A stretch of DNA of 30,414 nt from Clostridia bacterium (GCA_030592355.1 JAUVJE010000003.1:1-30414), one strand, 5' to 3'. Shown: positions 17,433 to 24,927, numbered from the stretch's first letter. A program made the numbers and translations. The notes: generated by a model from the letters alone, not told the origin.

Positions 17433-17464
17433 CAACAAAAATAAAACCGGTACAAAGCACCGGC
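17433..17464 (-). terminator. Intrinsic terminator of the lysine riboswitch
   Basis: On the minus strand GCCGGT (17464-17459) pairs with ACCGGT (17451-17446) around a 7-nt loop, followed by TTTTATTTTTG. It lies just after the riboswitch core and before the asd ribosome site, as expected for attenuation. The neighbouring GCAAAT/ATTTGC repeat (17476-17462 region) could form a competing stem. Confidence 0.8.
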
Positions 17465-17465
17465 A

Positions 17466-17648
17466 AATAAAATTTGCGATAGCACTCCATCATATTTGAC
17501 GACAGTCACAAGGCTGTTAACCCGGAAACCAGAGGGATGCGTCAGGTTTGCATCCTTCTTCGGCAGTTTTCCCTTTTGCCATGCAGATGAAAACCTGATT
17601 TCCTGACATGGGTACTGATAAAAACCGCGCCTCTACCAATTTATCTTC
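17466..17648 (-). ncRNA. Lysine riboswitch (L box) leader of asd-dapA-dapB
   Basis: Reading the minus strand from 17648, conserved L-box blocks appear in order: GGTAGAGGCGCGG (17636-17624), AAAAGGGAAAACTGCCGAAG (about 17578-17559), then GACTGTC (17506-17500) and GGAGTGCTATC (17488-17478). These match the family consensus blocks AGAGGUGCG, AAAGGG-GCCGAAG and ACUGUC-GGAG-GCUAUC, and the spacing fits a five-helix junction. In this class, lysine binding favours the terminator and shuts off synthesis genes. The downstream genes make lysine, which agrees. The call is from remembered consensus and reading, not from a covariance model. Confidence 0.92.
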
Positions 17649-17659
17649 AATTTTCATAG

Positions 17660-17688
17660 ATTATAGCAAAAATCCCGATATAGCGCAA
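17660..17688 (-). promoter_or_regulatory. Sigma-A-type promoter of the lysine operon
   Basis: On the minus strand TTGCGC (17688-17683) and a perfect TATAAT (17665-17660) are spaced by 17 bp. The predicted start near 17653 falls just before the first conserved riboswitch helix. Confidence 0.78.
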
Positions 17689-17706
17689 TGCTAATTTTCA
17701 CTTGAG

Positions 17707-17778
17707 CTAATTGCGTTGCCCCTTTTTTGCCCGTCTGCAAATCAACCTATAGCTTTAATCTTAAAGCTACGCAATTAG
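17707..17778. repeat. Nested inverted repeats between divergent lysine operon and methyltransferase gene
   Basis: CTAATTGCGT (17707-17716) is repeated inverted as ACGCAATTAG (17769-17778). Inside lies a perfect 9-bp hairpin, TAGCTTTAA-TC-TTAAAGCTA (17750-17769), ending where the outer right arm begins. A C4T6 run lies between the arms. It sits upstream of both divergent promoters. It could be an operator, a small RNA or a decayed mobile repeat. Confidence 0.6.
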
Positions 17779-17860
17779 TTCTCACTTGTTAAAATCTACT
17801 AATATTTTTTTGCTAAAGTTAAATGGGAATACGCATATTGTTTATTAAACTCAATAATTT

Positions 17861-17890
17861 TTACCAGGTGTAATTCAATGGTGATATAAT
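17861..17890 (+). promoter_or_regulatory. Possible promoter of the second URO-D-like gene
   Basis: A perfect TATAAT (17885-17890) has only a weak TTACCA (17861-17866) 18 bp upstream. Its predicted start would fall on or next to the ATG at 17897, giving a leaderless message. Confidence 0.45.
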
Positions 17891-17896
17891 ATCGGC

Positions 17897-19009
17897 ATGA
17901 CATTTACAGGCAGAAAGCGATTAGAATATGCACTTGCTTTTAAGGAAGCAGACAGGGTTCCCATTGAGTTGTGGATTCCAAAAAACCTGAAAGATTACCC
18001 CAAGGCACAGAAACTAATCGAAATGGCCGATGAATATTGTGACGGTTTCAGAGGACCGGCTGTAATTAATCCGGGGTTTTTCGGCGTTCCGGCAGAATTA
18101 AAAACTAAAGAAATCGCTAATGACACTACATATACATATACGGAGAATGTTTATCAAACCGACCATGGAGATTTTACACAGGTGGTTCAAAGGGATAGGT
18201 TGAACGTTCAGTATTGTCACTATAAAAAACAGTACTTTAATAACCTGAAAGATATTAAAATGTTCGCATCCTGTGATTTTCCGCAAATCCCGATTCAATC
18301 TGACTATAATGAGCAACTTGAAAATATCTGCGGCGAAAGATATGTGCCCACGATTGCAGTAGTTCATCCCTTTGGCATGCTGGCACGAAATACTCCTCCT
18401 GAAAAATTCTACATGTGGCTTATAACTGAAACAGAACTGATACATAAAATTCTTGCGAAAATGTATACTCAAATAAACAGATTCATTGAGCAGCTGGCAC
18501 TACCGGCCGTTTACTACTTTTGCGCACTTGAAATGGCAATTGAACCATGGATTAGCCGGGAAATGTTTGATGAATTCATCTATCAATATGATGTGGTGAT
18601 GAACAAGAAGATTCACAAGGCGGGAGGATTGATAAGGCACCACGCCCATGGGCCGGTTTTTAAGCATCTTGAGCACTGGGCGGATATGGGAATTGATTCT
18701 CTTGAACCAATGGAGATGACTCCGCTGGGCGACACAGTATTGAAGGAAGCGAAAGCACTTATGGGAAAAAGGATGTCCTTTGGCGGCAACATACCGTCCC
18801 AGCGCTTTGTCGATATATCAAAAGAAGAAATTGAACGGATGGTCGCGGACGCAATAGAAACTTGTGCAAAAGGCGGCGGATTTATATTAAAAGGGGCATC
18901 ATCCGTATGCGGTCTTAACAGTTTTAAAACACTAGAGCAGCTGGACAGGATAATTGAATCGACGGAATATTTTATAAAATGCGGTTTAAAATATGGCAAA
19001 TATCATTAA
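17897..19009 (+). CDS. URO-D-fold protein, second methyltransferase-like paralogue
   Basis: The 370-residue protein is another member of the uroporphyrinogen decarboxylase superfamily without the HemE arginine loop. The start region (RKRLEYALAFKEADRVPIELW) is the usual opening of this methyltransferase-like branch, which supports the ATG at 17897. In place of the His-x-Cys zinc motif it has His249-Ala-His251 (RHHAHGPV), with Cys338 in SSVCGLN. It thus differs from the protein at 1261 (His251-Ala-Cys253, Cys338) in one putative ligand. Function may be corrinoid- or demethylation-linked, unproven. No Shine-Dalgarno sequence is obvious. It is divergent from the lysine operon and stands alone; the repeat element at 19028 follows. 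Confidence 0.78.
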   Translation: MTFTGRKRLEYALAFKEADRVPIELWIPKNLKDYPKAQKLIEMADEYCDGFRGPAVINPGFFGVPAELKTKEIANDTTYTYTENVYQTDHGDFTQVVQRDRLNVQYCHYKKQYFNNLKDIKMFASCDFPQIPIQSDYNEQLENICGERYVPTIAVVHPFGMLARNTPPEKFYMWLITETELIHKILAKMYTQINRFIEQLALPAVYYFCALEMAIEPWISREMFDEFIYQYDVVMNKKIHKAGGLIRHHAHGPVFKHLEHWADMGIDSLEPMEMTPLGDTVLKEAKALMGKRMSFGGNIPSQRFVDISKEEIERMVADAIETCAKGGGFILKGASSVCGLNSFKTLEQLDRIIESTEYFIKCGLKYGKYH

Positions 19010-19027
19010 ATTTCAATAAGTAGAGAG

Positions 19028-19269
19028 TATTGCACAACACGATTTGCAAGTGTGCAATAACGGAGATTATCCGTATTTACTGAAAAACAAGTCAAACTAT
19101 TGAGTTTTTAGTAAATCTCCCTATTTATTGGCGCATTGCACCGGGAATAAATTTGCAGTTTCCCGAATGAAGTGCAAGGATATTATTAGAATAACACCAA
19201 AATCCTTGTACTTCATTAACTCAAAAATGTGTGAAAATAGTAATAGAAGTATTTTTGAGTTGTGCAATA
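19028..19269. mobile_element. MITE-like element with terminal inverted repeats and internal hairpins
   Basis: The 242-bp element has perfect 11-bp terminal inverted repeats, TATTGCACAAC (19028-19038) and GTTGTGCAATA (19259-19269). The outer TA on each side fits target duplication of the IS630/Tc1 type. Internal stems are TATTGCACA/TGTGCAATA (19028-19036/19051-19059), GGAGAT..TTTACT-AAAAAC with GTTTTTAGTAAATCTCC (19062-19088/19104-19120), CGGGAA/TTCCCG (19142-19147/19160-19165), AATGAAGTGCAAGGAT with one G-T pair (19166-19181/19202-19217), and AACTCAAAAAT/ATTTTTGAGTT (19218-19228/19251-19261). No coding frame is seen. The rest of the gap 19010-19390 holds only the spoIID-type promoter. A structured RNA is an alternative reading. 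Confidence 0.65.
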
Positions 19270-19302
19270 AGCCCTAAATGGAGTTTAATGAAGCTGTGAA
19301 AT

Positions 19303-19331
19303 TTGCGTATGAAGTCGTTACATACTATAAT
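19303..19331 (+). promoter_or_regulatory. Possible promoter of the SpoIID-queA-tgt cluster
   Basis: TTGCGT (19303-19308) and a perfect TATAAT (19326-19331) are spaced by 17 bp, about 60 bp before the gene's GGAGGA ribosome site at 19381-19386. The -35 match is only fair. Confidence 0.5.
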
Positions 19332-19390
19332 ATTACTAGATAAGGCACACAAAAGATTAGTCACTACGGTGTTGATTCACGGAGGAAAAA

Positions 19391-21007
19391 ATGCTTTCTA
19401 AGTATAAAAAACATTTCACGATTGTTCTCGTTTTATTATTCTTAATTGTTATGATTGCGCCCGGCAATGAAGCCGATGCTTATGTCAGTACGTCAAAAAA
19501 TATACGAATAGGTATTAATTACGCCTCCGGTTCCAAGGATACAACTCTTGAAATGGCTACAATATCTGCCGTCGGCGGTATTGAAATAGGGACAAATCAG
19601 TACGGAAATTACACAAAATTGATTGAAACGCCATTCATTGTCAAAGCTACCGTTGACAGTGGTGTAAGCGCCTATCATATAAGACTTAACAATGCGACTG
19701 CTGATGCCGCTAAGATTTATACAGACTTGAATGAATATCTGAGCCAAGGGTTTGAGGCTTTCCCGGTTTGCCTGGGAAACAACTTGTGGCAGATCTGGGA
19801 AGGATGCTACCTGAGCCAGGGGGATGCCGAAAGGGCGATATCTTCTAAAATTGTGCCAAAGATAGGCGCCGGAAATTACACGGTCTCATTGCCGTCAACC
19901 GATAGAATTATTATCAAATACTCAAATGGACTTGCTGCCGCTGCTTCAGAAAGCCTTATTTCATTCCTAATGATAAAAAGCACATTTAACGGAGATCCTA
20001 AAACTATCAGTATCAACGGAGATAGATACAGAACATCGATAGAATTGAGAAAATTCCCGGGTTCGCAGATAACCGTCATCAATGAATTGAGCTTAAGCGA
20101 TTATCTTGGGGGAGTAGTGCCTCTGGAAATCGGAACCACTGAAACACCTTTCGAAGCGCTAAAGGCGCAGTCGGTTGCGGCAAGAACCTATGCAGTGGCA
20201 AATCATAAGCACAGCGAGCTTGGGTTTGACTTGTGCAATTCTACCTGTTGCCAGGTGTATGGCGGATACGATGTTGAAAATCTTGCTACGAACAACGCGA
20301 TAAAGGCAACGGAGGCAATGGTTGTTACATATGGCGGAGCCTTAGCCCGGCTTTACTATTTCGCATCCAGCGGAGGGGCGACTGCAAATTCTGAAAATGT
20401 ATGGTCAAAGGCTGTGCCTTACCTTCAGAGTGTGGCTGATCCCTACGAGGAAACTAAGTACTGGTCATATTCATTCAGTTCTGATGAAATGACAAATCAC
20501 TTAAACAACATGGGTATTTTTATAGGTTCGGTTACAAAAATCGAAGCAGTAGAGGTTTCTGAATCCGGCAGGGTAGTAGAAATGAAAATTACGGGAAACA
20601 ACGGAACCACGACATTTAATAGAGTAAGCGTCAGATCTGCTTTCCCGAGCTATCTTCCATCTCAGGTTTTTACAGTTGGAGGAGACACCGGTTATACGGT
20701 AAAAGGAGCCAATAACTCGCTTTACAGCATAAATATTGCAGGAGCCAGCGTTCAGACATCATCGGGAATTTCTACAATATCAAGTGTTGCACCCGTGTAT
20801 GCTAAAGATGGAAACGGAAATTTGGTTATCCTGCAGGTAAATAATTCCATGGGCGGTGACTTTGTGATTTCCGGTGCGGGTTCAGGCCATGGTGTAGGCA
20901 TGAGCCAGCGGGGTGCCATGGGAATGGCAAGCGCAGGGTATACTTATATTGAAATACTAAAGCATTACTTCACAGGTGTTGAAATTGAAAAGGCGAATCT
21001 TTACTGA
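19391..21007 (+). CDS. SpoIID/LytB domain protein, secreted peptidoglycan lytic enzyme-like
   Basis: The 538-residue protein has an N-terminal signal peptide or anchor (about residues 8-30, ending near EADA), a long N-terminal region, and a SpoIID/LytB domain (about residues 225-535). Domain hallmarks are LGGVVPLEI with Glu246 at the position of the SpoIID catalytic glutamate, ALKAQSVAARTYAV, VYGGYDVE, YYFASSGGATANSENVW and GSGHGVGMSQRGAMGMA. In sporulation SpoIID strips glycan chains denuded of peptides during engulfment; LytB-like relatives act in other envelope processes. This protein is longer than B. subtilis SpoIID, so I do not give the symbol. queA starts on the last base of its stop. 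Confidence 0.88.
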   Translation: MLSKYKKHFTIVLVLLFLIVMIAPGNEADAYVSTSKNIRIGINYASGSKDTTLEMATISAVGGIEIGTNQYGNYTKLIETPFIVKATVDSGVSAYHIRLNNATADAAKIYTDLNEYLSQGFEAFPVCLGNNLWQIWEGCYLSQGDAERAISSKIVPKIGAGNYTVSLPSTDRIIIKYSNGLAAAASESLISFLMIKSTFNGDPKTISINGDRYRTSIELRKFPGSQITVINELSLSDYLGGVVPLEIGTTETPFEALKAQSVAARTYAVANHKHSELGFDLCNSTCCQVYGGYDVENLATNNAIKATEAMVVTYGGALARLYYFASSGGATANSENVWSKAVPYLQSVADPYEETKYWSYSFSSDEMTNHLNNMGIFIGSVTKIEAVEVSESGRVVEMKITGNNGTTTFNRVSVRSAFPSYLPSQVFTVGGDTGYTVKGANNSLYSINIAGASVQTSSGISTISSVAPVYAKDGNGNLVILQVNNSMGGDFVISGAGSGHGVGMSQRGAMGMASAGYTYIEILKHYFTGVEIEKANLY

Positions 21008-22032
21008 TGAAAAAAAGCGATTTTACATATAATCTTCCAAATGAACTGATTGCCCAGCACCCGGCGGAAAAAAGGGATATGTCCCGGCTTCTCATATTGG
21101 ATTCAAAAACAGGAGGCATTGAACACCGGCAGTTTCACGATATCATTGATTATATTAAAGAAGGCGACTGTCTGGTGCTTAATGACACCAGAGTTATACC
21201 TGCTCGTCTTCTTGGACATAGAACAGACACCGGCGGTAAAATGGAATTTGTGCTTTTAAAACGTTTGCAGGATGATGACTGGGAAGTGCTGGTGAAGCCG
21301 GGCAGACGTGCTTTGCCGGGTAGAAAATTTACATTTGGCGACGGGTTGCTTGAAGCTGAGGTTGTCGGAATCATAGACGACGGCAACAGGGTTGTCAGGT
21401 TTTTTTACGAAGGTATATTCGAAGAAGTACTTGATAAAACGGGTATCTTGCCGCTCCCTCCCTATATAACCGAGAAGCCTGCTGATTATGAAAGGTATCA
21501 GACCGTTTATTCGAAAAACAAGGGTTCGGCCGCAGCACCTACAGCGGGTCTTCATTTTACAGATGAGCTTCTTGATAAAATCAGAAAAAAAGGCATTTCC
21601 ATAGCTAAAGTTACATTGCATGTAGGTCTGGGGACATTCCGGCCTGTAAAAACTGAAAATATAACAGATCATATAATGCATTCGGAGTATTATGAAATAA
21701 ATGAAGAAACCGCAAATAAAATAAACGAATCAAAATTTAACGGCGGCCGAATTATATCAGTCGGAACAACCAGTGCCCGCGTGATTGAAAGCGTAGCCAA
21801 TGACAGTGGATTTTTAAAGGCCGGAGCCGGGGAAACACACATTTTCATATATCCGGGTTATAAGTTTAAATCCATTGATGCGCTTATAACAAATTTTCAT
21901 CTGCCGGAATCAACGCTTCTGATGCTTGTGAGCGCCCTTGCGGGACGGAACAATGTTCTTGCTGCATACAGCGAAGCTGTAAAAGAAAAATATAGATTTT
22001 TCAGTTTTGGCGACGCCATGTATATTAAGTAA
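21007..22032 (+). CDS. queA: S-adenosylmethionine:tRNA ribosyltransferase-isomerase
   Basis: QueA moves a ribosyl group from SAM to preQ1 already in tRNA, forming epoxyqueuosine. The 341-residue product has the opening motif FTYNLPNELIAQHPAEKRDMSRLL, the LNDTRVIPARLLGHR motif, the AAPTAGLHFT motif and LITNFHLPESTLLMLVSALAG, all diagnostic. Length is typical. The start ATG overlaps the upstream stop (TGATG), implying coupling to the SpoIID-type gene. tgt, the previous enzyme of the pathway, follows 58 bp later. No preQ1 riboswitch is present ahead of it. Confidence 0.97.
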   Translation: MKKSDFTYNLPNELIAQHPAEKRDMSRLLILDSKTGGIEHRQFHDIIDYIKEGDCLVLNDTRVIPARLLGHRTDTGGKMEFVLLKRLQDDDWEVLVKPGRRALPGRKFTFGDGLLEAEVVGIIDDGNRVVRFFYEGIFEEVLDKTGILPLPPYITEKPADYERYQTVYSKNKGSAAAPTAGLHFTDELLDKIRKKGISIAKVTLHVGLGTFRPVKTENITDHIMHSEYYEINEETANKINESKFNGGRIISVGTTSARVIESVANDSGFLKAGAGETHIFIYPGYKFKSIDALITNFHLPESTLLMLVSALAGRNNVLAAYSEAVKEKYRFFSFGDAMYIK

Positions 22033-22090
22033 ATCTTCAAACCAGACCGCAGTTCGGATATAATGGTAAAAAGAATATAAGGAAATAGAT

Positions 22091-23227
22091 TTGAGTAAAT
22101 ATCCTGTGACATATGAATTAATAAAAACCTGTGCCCAGACGGGAGCAAGACTTGGACGGGTGCACACTCCCCATGGAAGCTTTGATACACCGGCATTCAT
22201 GCCTGTGGGCACGCAGGCTACAGTAAAAGGGATGTCGCCCCGGGAACTTGAGGAGATGGATGCGGGAATTATTCTGTCCAACACATACCATCTTTATCTG
22301 CGGCCAGGTCATGATATAGTAAAAAAAGCAGGAGGGCTTCACAGTTTTATGAATTGGAATCGCCCCATACTGACCGACAGCGGGGGATTCCAGGTATTCA
22401 GCCTTTCCGACAGACGTAAAATCACAGAAGAAGGCGCTATGTTTAAAAGCCACATTGATGGCTCGAAGCATATGTTTTCCCCTGAAAAGGCAATGGAGAT
22501 TCAAAATGATCTTGGAGCGGATATCATAATGGCATTCGACGAATGCATTCCTTATCCGTGTAAGCACGATTATGCTGATAATTCACTTAAAAGGACCACC
22601 AGATGGCTGGAGCGCTGTATAGTATCTCATAAAAGGGAAGACCAAGCCCTGTTCGGAATAATACAGGGAGGTACCTTCAGGGATTTGAGAGAAAAGAGTG
22701 CGAAGCAGATCACCTCGTTTGACTTACCCGGTTATGCAATCGGAGGGTTAAGTGTCGGGGAACCAAAGGACGAAATGTATGAAACCCTTGACTATACGGT
22801 TCCGATAATGCCTGCAGACAAACCCCGATATCTTATGGGTGTCGGCAGTCCTGATTGCCTTATTGAAGGCAGTATGCGCGGTATTGACATGTTTGACTGT
22901 GTTTTGCCCACGAGGATTGGAAGAAATGGAACAGTAATGACTTCCCGGGGCAGACTGATTGTCCGCGATGCAGGTAATGCAGACAAATTCGAACCCATGG
23001 ATCCCGAGTGCTCCTGCTATGCATGCCAAAACTTTTCAAGAGCATATATCAGGCACCTTATTAAAGCTAATGAAATGCTTGGGCTAAGGCTGACGACGTG
23101 GCACAATCTGCATTTTTTATTAGACTTGATGAAACAGATAAGAGAAGCTATAATAAGAGACAGACTTGGGGATTTCAGAGATGAATTCTTCAAAAAATAT
23201 GGATATGCATCTAATTTAGGAGGATAA
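22091..23227 (+). CDS. tgt: Queuine/preQ1 tRNA-guanine transglycosylase
   Basis: Tgt swaps guanine 34 of GUN-anticodon tRNAs for preQ1, the step before QueA. The 378-residue product has the SNTYHLYLRPG motif, the active-site DSGGFQVFSLSD with Asp96, the DCVLPTRIGRNGTVMTSRG motif holding the nucleophile region, and the C-terminal zinc site C-x-C-x2-C...H (CSCYACQNFSRAYIRHL). I keep the TTG at 22091 as start because AAGGAAAT lies at 22079-22086 and MSKYPVTYELI fits the family opening. yajC begins 3 bp after the stop, the usual tgt-yajC order. Confidence 0.97.
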   Translation: MSKYPVTYELIKTCAQTGARLGRVHTPHGSFDTPAFMPVGTQATVKGMSPRELEEMDAGIILSNTYHLYLRPGHDIVKKAGGLHSFMNWNRPILTDSGGFQVFSLSDRRKITEEGAMFKSHIDGSKHMFSPEKAMEIQNDLGADIIMAFDECIPYPCKHDYADNSLKRTTRWLERCIVSHKREDQALFGIIQGGTFRDLREKSAKQITSFDLPGYAIGGLSVGEPKDEMYETLDYTVPIMPADKPRYLMGVGSPDCLIEGSMRGIDMFDCVLPTRIGRNGTVMTSRGRLIVRDAGNADKFEPMDPECSCYACQNFSRAYIRHLIKANEMLGLRLTTWHNLHFLLDLMKQIREAIIRDRLGDFRDEFFKKYGYASNLGG

Positions 23228-23230
23228 ATA

Positions 23231-23506
23231 ATGGATAGTATTTGGTCAATAGTTTCGATAGTGGCAGTTTTCGGTATCATGTATGCGGTGTTGATAATTC
23301 CCCAGCGCAGAAAAGAAAAGAAAACCAAAGAAATGCTTGGTGCAATGAATGAAGGCGACATGGTCACAAGCATAGGCGGAGTCTACGGCAAGGTAATCAA
23401 TATCAATGAAGATGACATCATCGTAACAACAAGTGTCGAAAGCACACAGATACACTTTAAAAAGTGGGCTATCAGAAATGTTGAAACACCGTCTATAGAA
23501 GAGTAA
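23231..23506 (+). CDS. yajC: Preprotein translocase auxiliary subunit YajC
   Basis: YajC is a small membrane subunit of the SecDF-YajC complex that aids protein export. The 91-residue product has one N-terminal membrane segment (about residues 4-23, ending YAVLIIPQRRKEKK) and a small soluble domain with the typical MNEGDMVTSIGGVYGKVININEDDIIV. A TAGGAGGAT ribosome site overlaps the tgt stop. secD and secF do not follow; the SCIFF precursor does, 43 bp later. Confidence 0.95.
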   Translation: MDSIWSIVSIVAVFGIMYAVLIIPQRRKEKKTKEMLGAMNEGDMVTSIGGVYGKVININEDDIIVTTSVESTQIHFKKWAIRNVETPSIEE

Positions 23507-23549
23507 CATCATAAGTGGTGAGCTTTTATGAAAACTGGGAGGGATTGAT

Positions 23550-23690
23550 ATGAAACACATTAAAACCATTAATAAAGCTGAACTTAACAAGAACCTGTCT
23601 GGTAAAGGTTGCGGAGAATGCCAGAACTCATGTCAGTCCGCCTGTAAAACTTCGTGTACGGTAGCAAATCAGGAATGTAATAATCAATGA
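23550..23690 (+). CDS. scfA: SCIFF ranthipeptide precursor (six cysteines in forty-five residues)
   Basis: The 46-codon gene encodes a peptide opening MKHIKTINKAELNKNL and ending in a cysteine-rich core with Cys21, Cys24, Cys28, Cys32, Cys36 and Cys43. Length, leader and six cysteines match the SCIFF family, found almost throughout Clostridia. The known partner is a SPASM radical SAM enzyme that links cysteine sulfur to the alpha, beta or gamma carbon of a second residue. A GGGAGG site lies 5 bp before the ATG. It follows yajC and is closed by an intrinsic terminator 26 bp after the stop. The usual maturase gene is not the next gene here. The peptide's biological role is not settled. Confidence 0.95.
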   Translation: MKHIKTINKAELNKNLSGKGCGECQNSCQSACKTSCTVANQECNNQ

Positions 23691-23715
23691 TTGGTTAAAC
23701 ATTCTGAATAAGTTA

Positions 23716-23743
23716 TAAAAGGCGGCCGTTGTGCCGCTTTTTT
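23716..23743 (+). terminator. Intrinsic terminator after the SCIFF gene
   Basis: AAAAGGCGGC (with one G-T pair) pairs with GCCGCTTTTTT around the loop CGTTGT. The GC stem followed by a six-T run is a textbook terminator. It separates the tgt-yajC-SCIFF transcript from the next gene. Confidence 0.88.
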
Positions 23744-23756
23744 GCAAGGGGATATT

Positions 23757-24263
23757 ATGATAGAAAAATTTGGGAGTTATGAACCCGTCATACATGGTAC
23801 AGCCTATACAGCTTCTTCATCAGATATTATCGGAATGGTTGTTATAGGGAAGGACTGCAGCATATGGCATAAAGCGGTTTTACGCGGCGATGTTGATAAA
23901 ATAATTATAAAAAAAGGTGCAAATGTGCAGGATGGGTGTGTGCTTCATTGCAGCGAGAACATTCAGACAGTTGTTGGTGAAGGTACAACAGTAGGTCATA
24001 ACGCTGTGCTCCATGGTTGTGAGATTGGGGCTAATTCATTAATAGGCATGGGCGCTGTGTTGCTGGATGGTGTGAAAATCGGAAATAATTGCCTTATAGC
24101 GGCTGGAAGCTTACTGACTCCGGGAACAATAGTGCCCGAAGGAAGTCTGGTTATGGGAAGCCCGGGAAAGGTCAGACGCCAATTGACAGAAGAAGAAATT
24201 GAGGGTATCAGGCGCAATGCCGATGAATATATCGCCCTCAAAAATATATATAGAGGTGAATAA
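23757..24263 (+). CDS. Gamma-class carbonic anhydrase-like hexapeptide-repeat protein
   Basis: The 168-residue product is a left-handed beta-helix protein of the YrdA/PaaY/CaiE-like gamma carbonic anhydrase family. Visible features are KAVLRGDVDKIIIKKGANVQDGCVLHC, VGHNAVLHGCEIGANSLIGMGAVLLDG, the metal-type histidines in LHC and GHNAVLHGC, and the C-terminal LVMGSPGKVRR helix. Such trimers bind zinc or iron and may hydrate CO2, but many members are inactive or have other roles. I start at ATG 23757, which has AAGGGGAT before it; an in-frame TTG at 23742 lies inside the terminator T-run. The HD gene starts on its last stop base. Confidence 0.9.
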   Translation: MIEKFGSYEPVIHGTAYTASSSDIIGMVVIGKDCSIWHKAVLRGDVDKIIIKKGANVQDGCVLHCSENIQTVVGEGTTVGHNAVLHGCEIGANSLIGMGAVLLDGVKIGNNCLIAAGSLLTPGTIVPEGSLVMGSPGKVRRQLTEEEIEGIRRNADEYIALKNIYRGE

Positions 24264-24922
24264 TGATAATGCTTCAGGAAATAAAGAAAAATAATGAAGT
24301 TAAGCACCTGCTTAGGTTTGCTGCAAGACAGCTGACGGAGATCGGTTATACTGAGCATTCTTTTAGGCATGTGGGGTTGGTGGCAAAAACCGCCGGGAAT
24401 ATTCTTATGGAGCTTGGGTATGGAGAACGGGAAATCGAACTTGCCCGGATTGCAGGTTATCTGCATGATATTGGCAACGCCGTCAATCGCGTGGACCATG
24501 CTCATACGGGGGCAACGCTGGCATATGATATTCTTATAAGAATGGGAATGCCGATAGAAGATGCACTGGAAATCATGATGGCCATAGGTCAGCATGACGA
24601 ACAGACAGGTACAGCGGTGAGTGTTATTTCTGCAGCATTAATACTGGCAGATAAAGCCGATGTGCACAGGAGCCGTGTTAATAAAAAAGATAAATCCACA
24701 TTTTCTATTCATGATAAGGTAAATTATGCAGTCGAGAGTTCAAAAATAGTGGTTAACAAGGACAATAAAACTGCAGAGCTAATTCTCGGAATTGATACTG
24801 AAATCAGTCCTGTTATGGACTATTTTGAAATATTCCTTGGTCGAATGTCCATGAGCAGACGGGCAGCGGAATACCTTGGCCTCAGCTTCCATCTAGACAT
24901 CAACGGATCAAGATTACTCTAG
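24263..24922 (+). CDS. HD domain phosphohydrolase
   Basis: The 219-residue protein has a single HD domain (about residues 30-135). The metal ligand pattern is His36, His68-Asp69 (GYLHDIGN), His79 or His81, His111 and Asp130 (ILADKADVH). The family hydrolyses phosphate esters of nucleotides or second messengers; the substrate here is unknown. The C-terminal part (about 140-219) is not recognised beyond the family. The ATG overlaps the upstream stop (TAATG), with GAGGTG as ribosome site, so it is coupled to the carbonic-anhydrase-like gene. A short tandem repeat begins 5 bp after its stop. Confidence 0.88.
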   Translation: MIMLQEIKKNNEVKHLLRFAARQLTEIGYTEHSFRHVGLVAKTAGNILMELGYGEREIELARIAGYLHDIGNAVNRVDHAHTGATLAYDILIRMGMPIEDALEIMMAIGQHDEQTGTAVSVISAALILADKADVHRSRVNKKDKSTFSIHDKVNYAVESSKIVVNKDNKTAELILGIDTEISPVMDYFEIFLGRMSMSRRAAEYLGLSFHLDINGSRLL

Positions 24923-24927
24923 CCAAC

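Noticed and set aside
20990..21010. preQ1 riboswitch ahead of queA
   Set aside because: queA overlaps the preceding gene and has no leader of its own.
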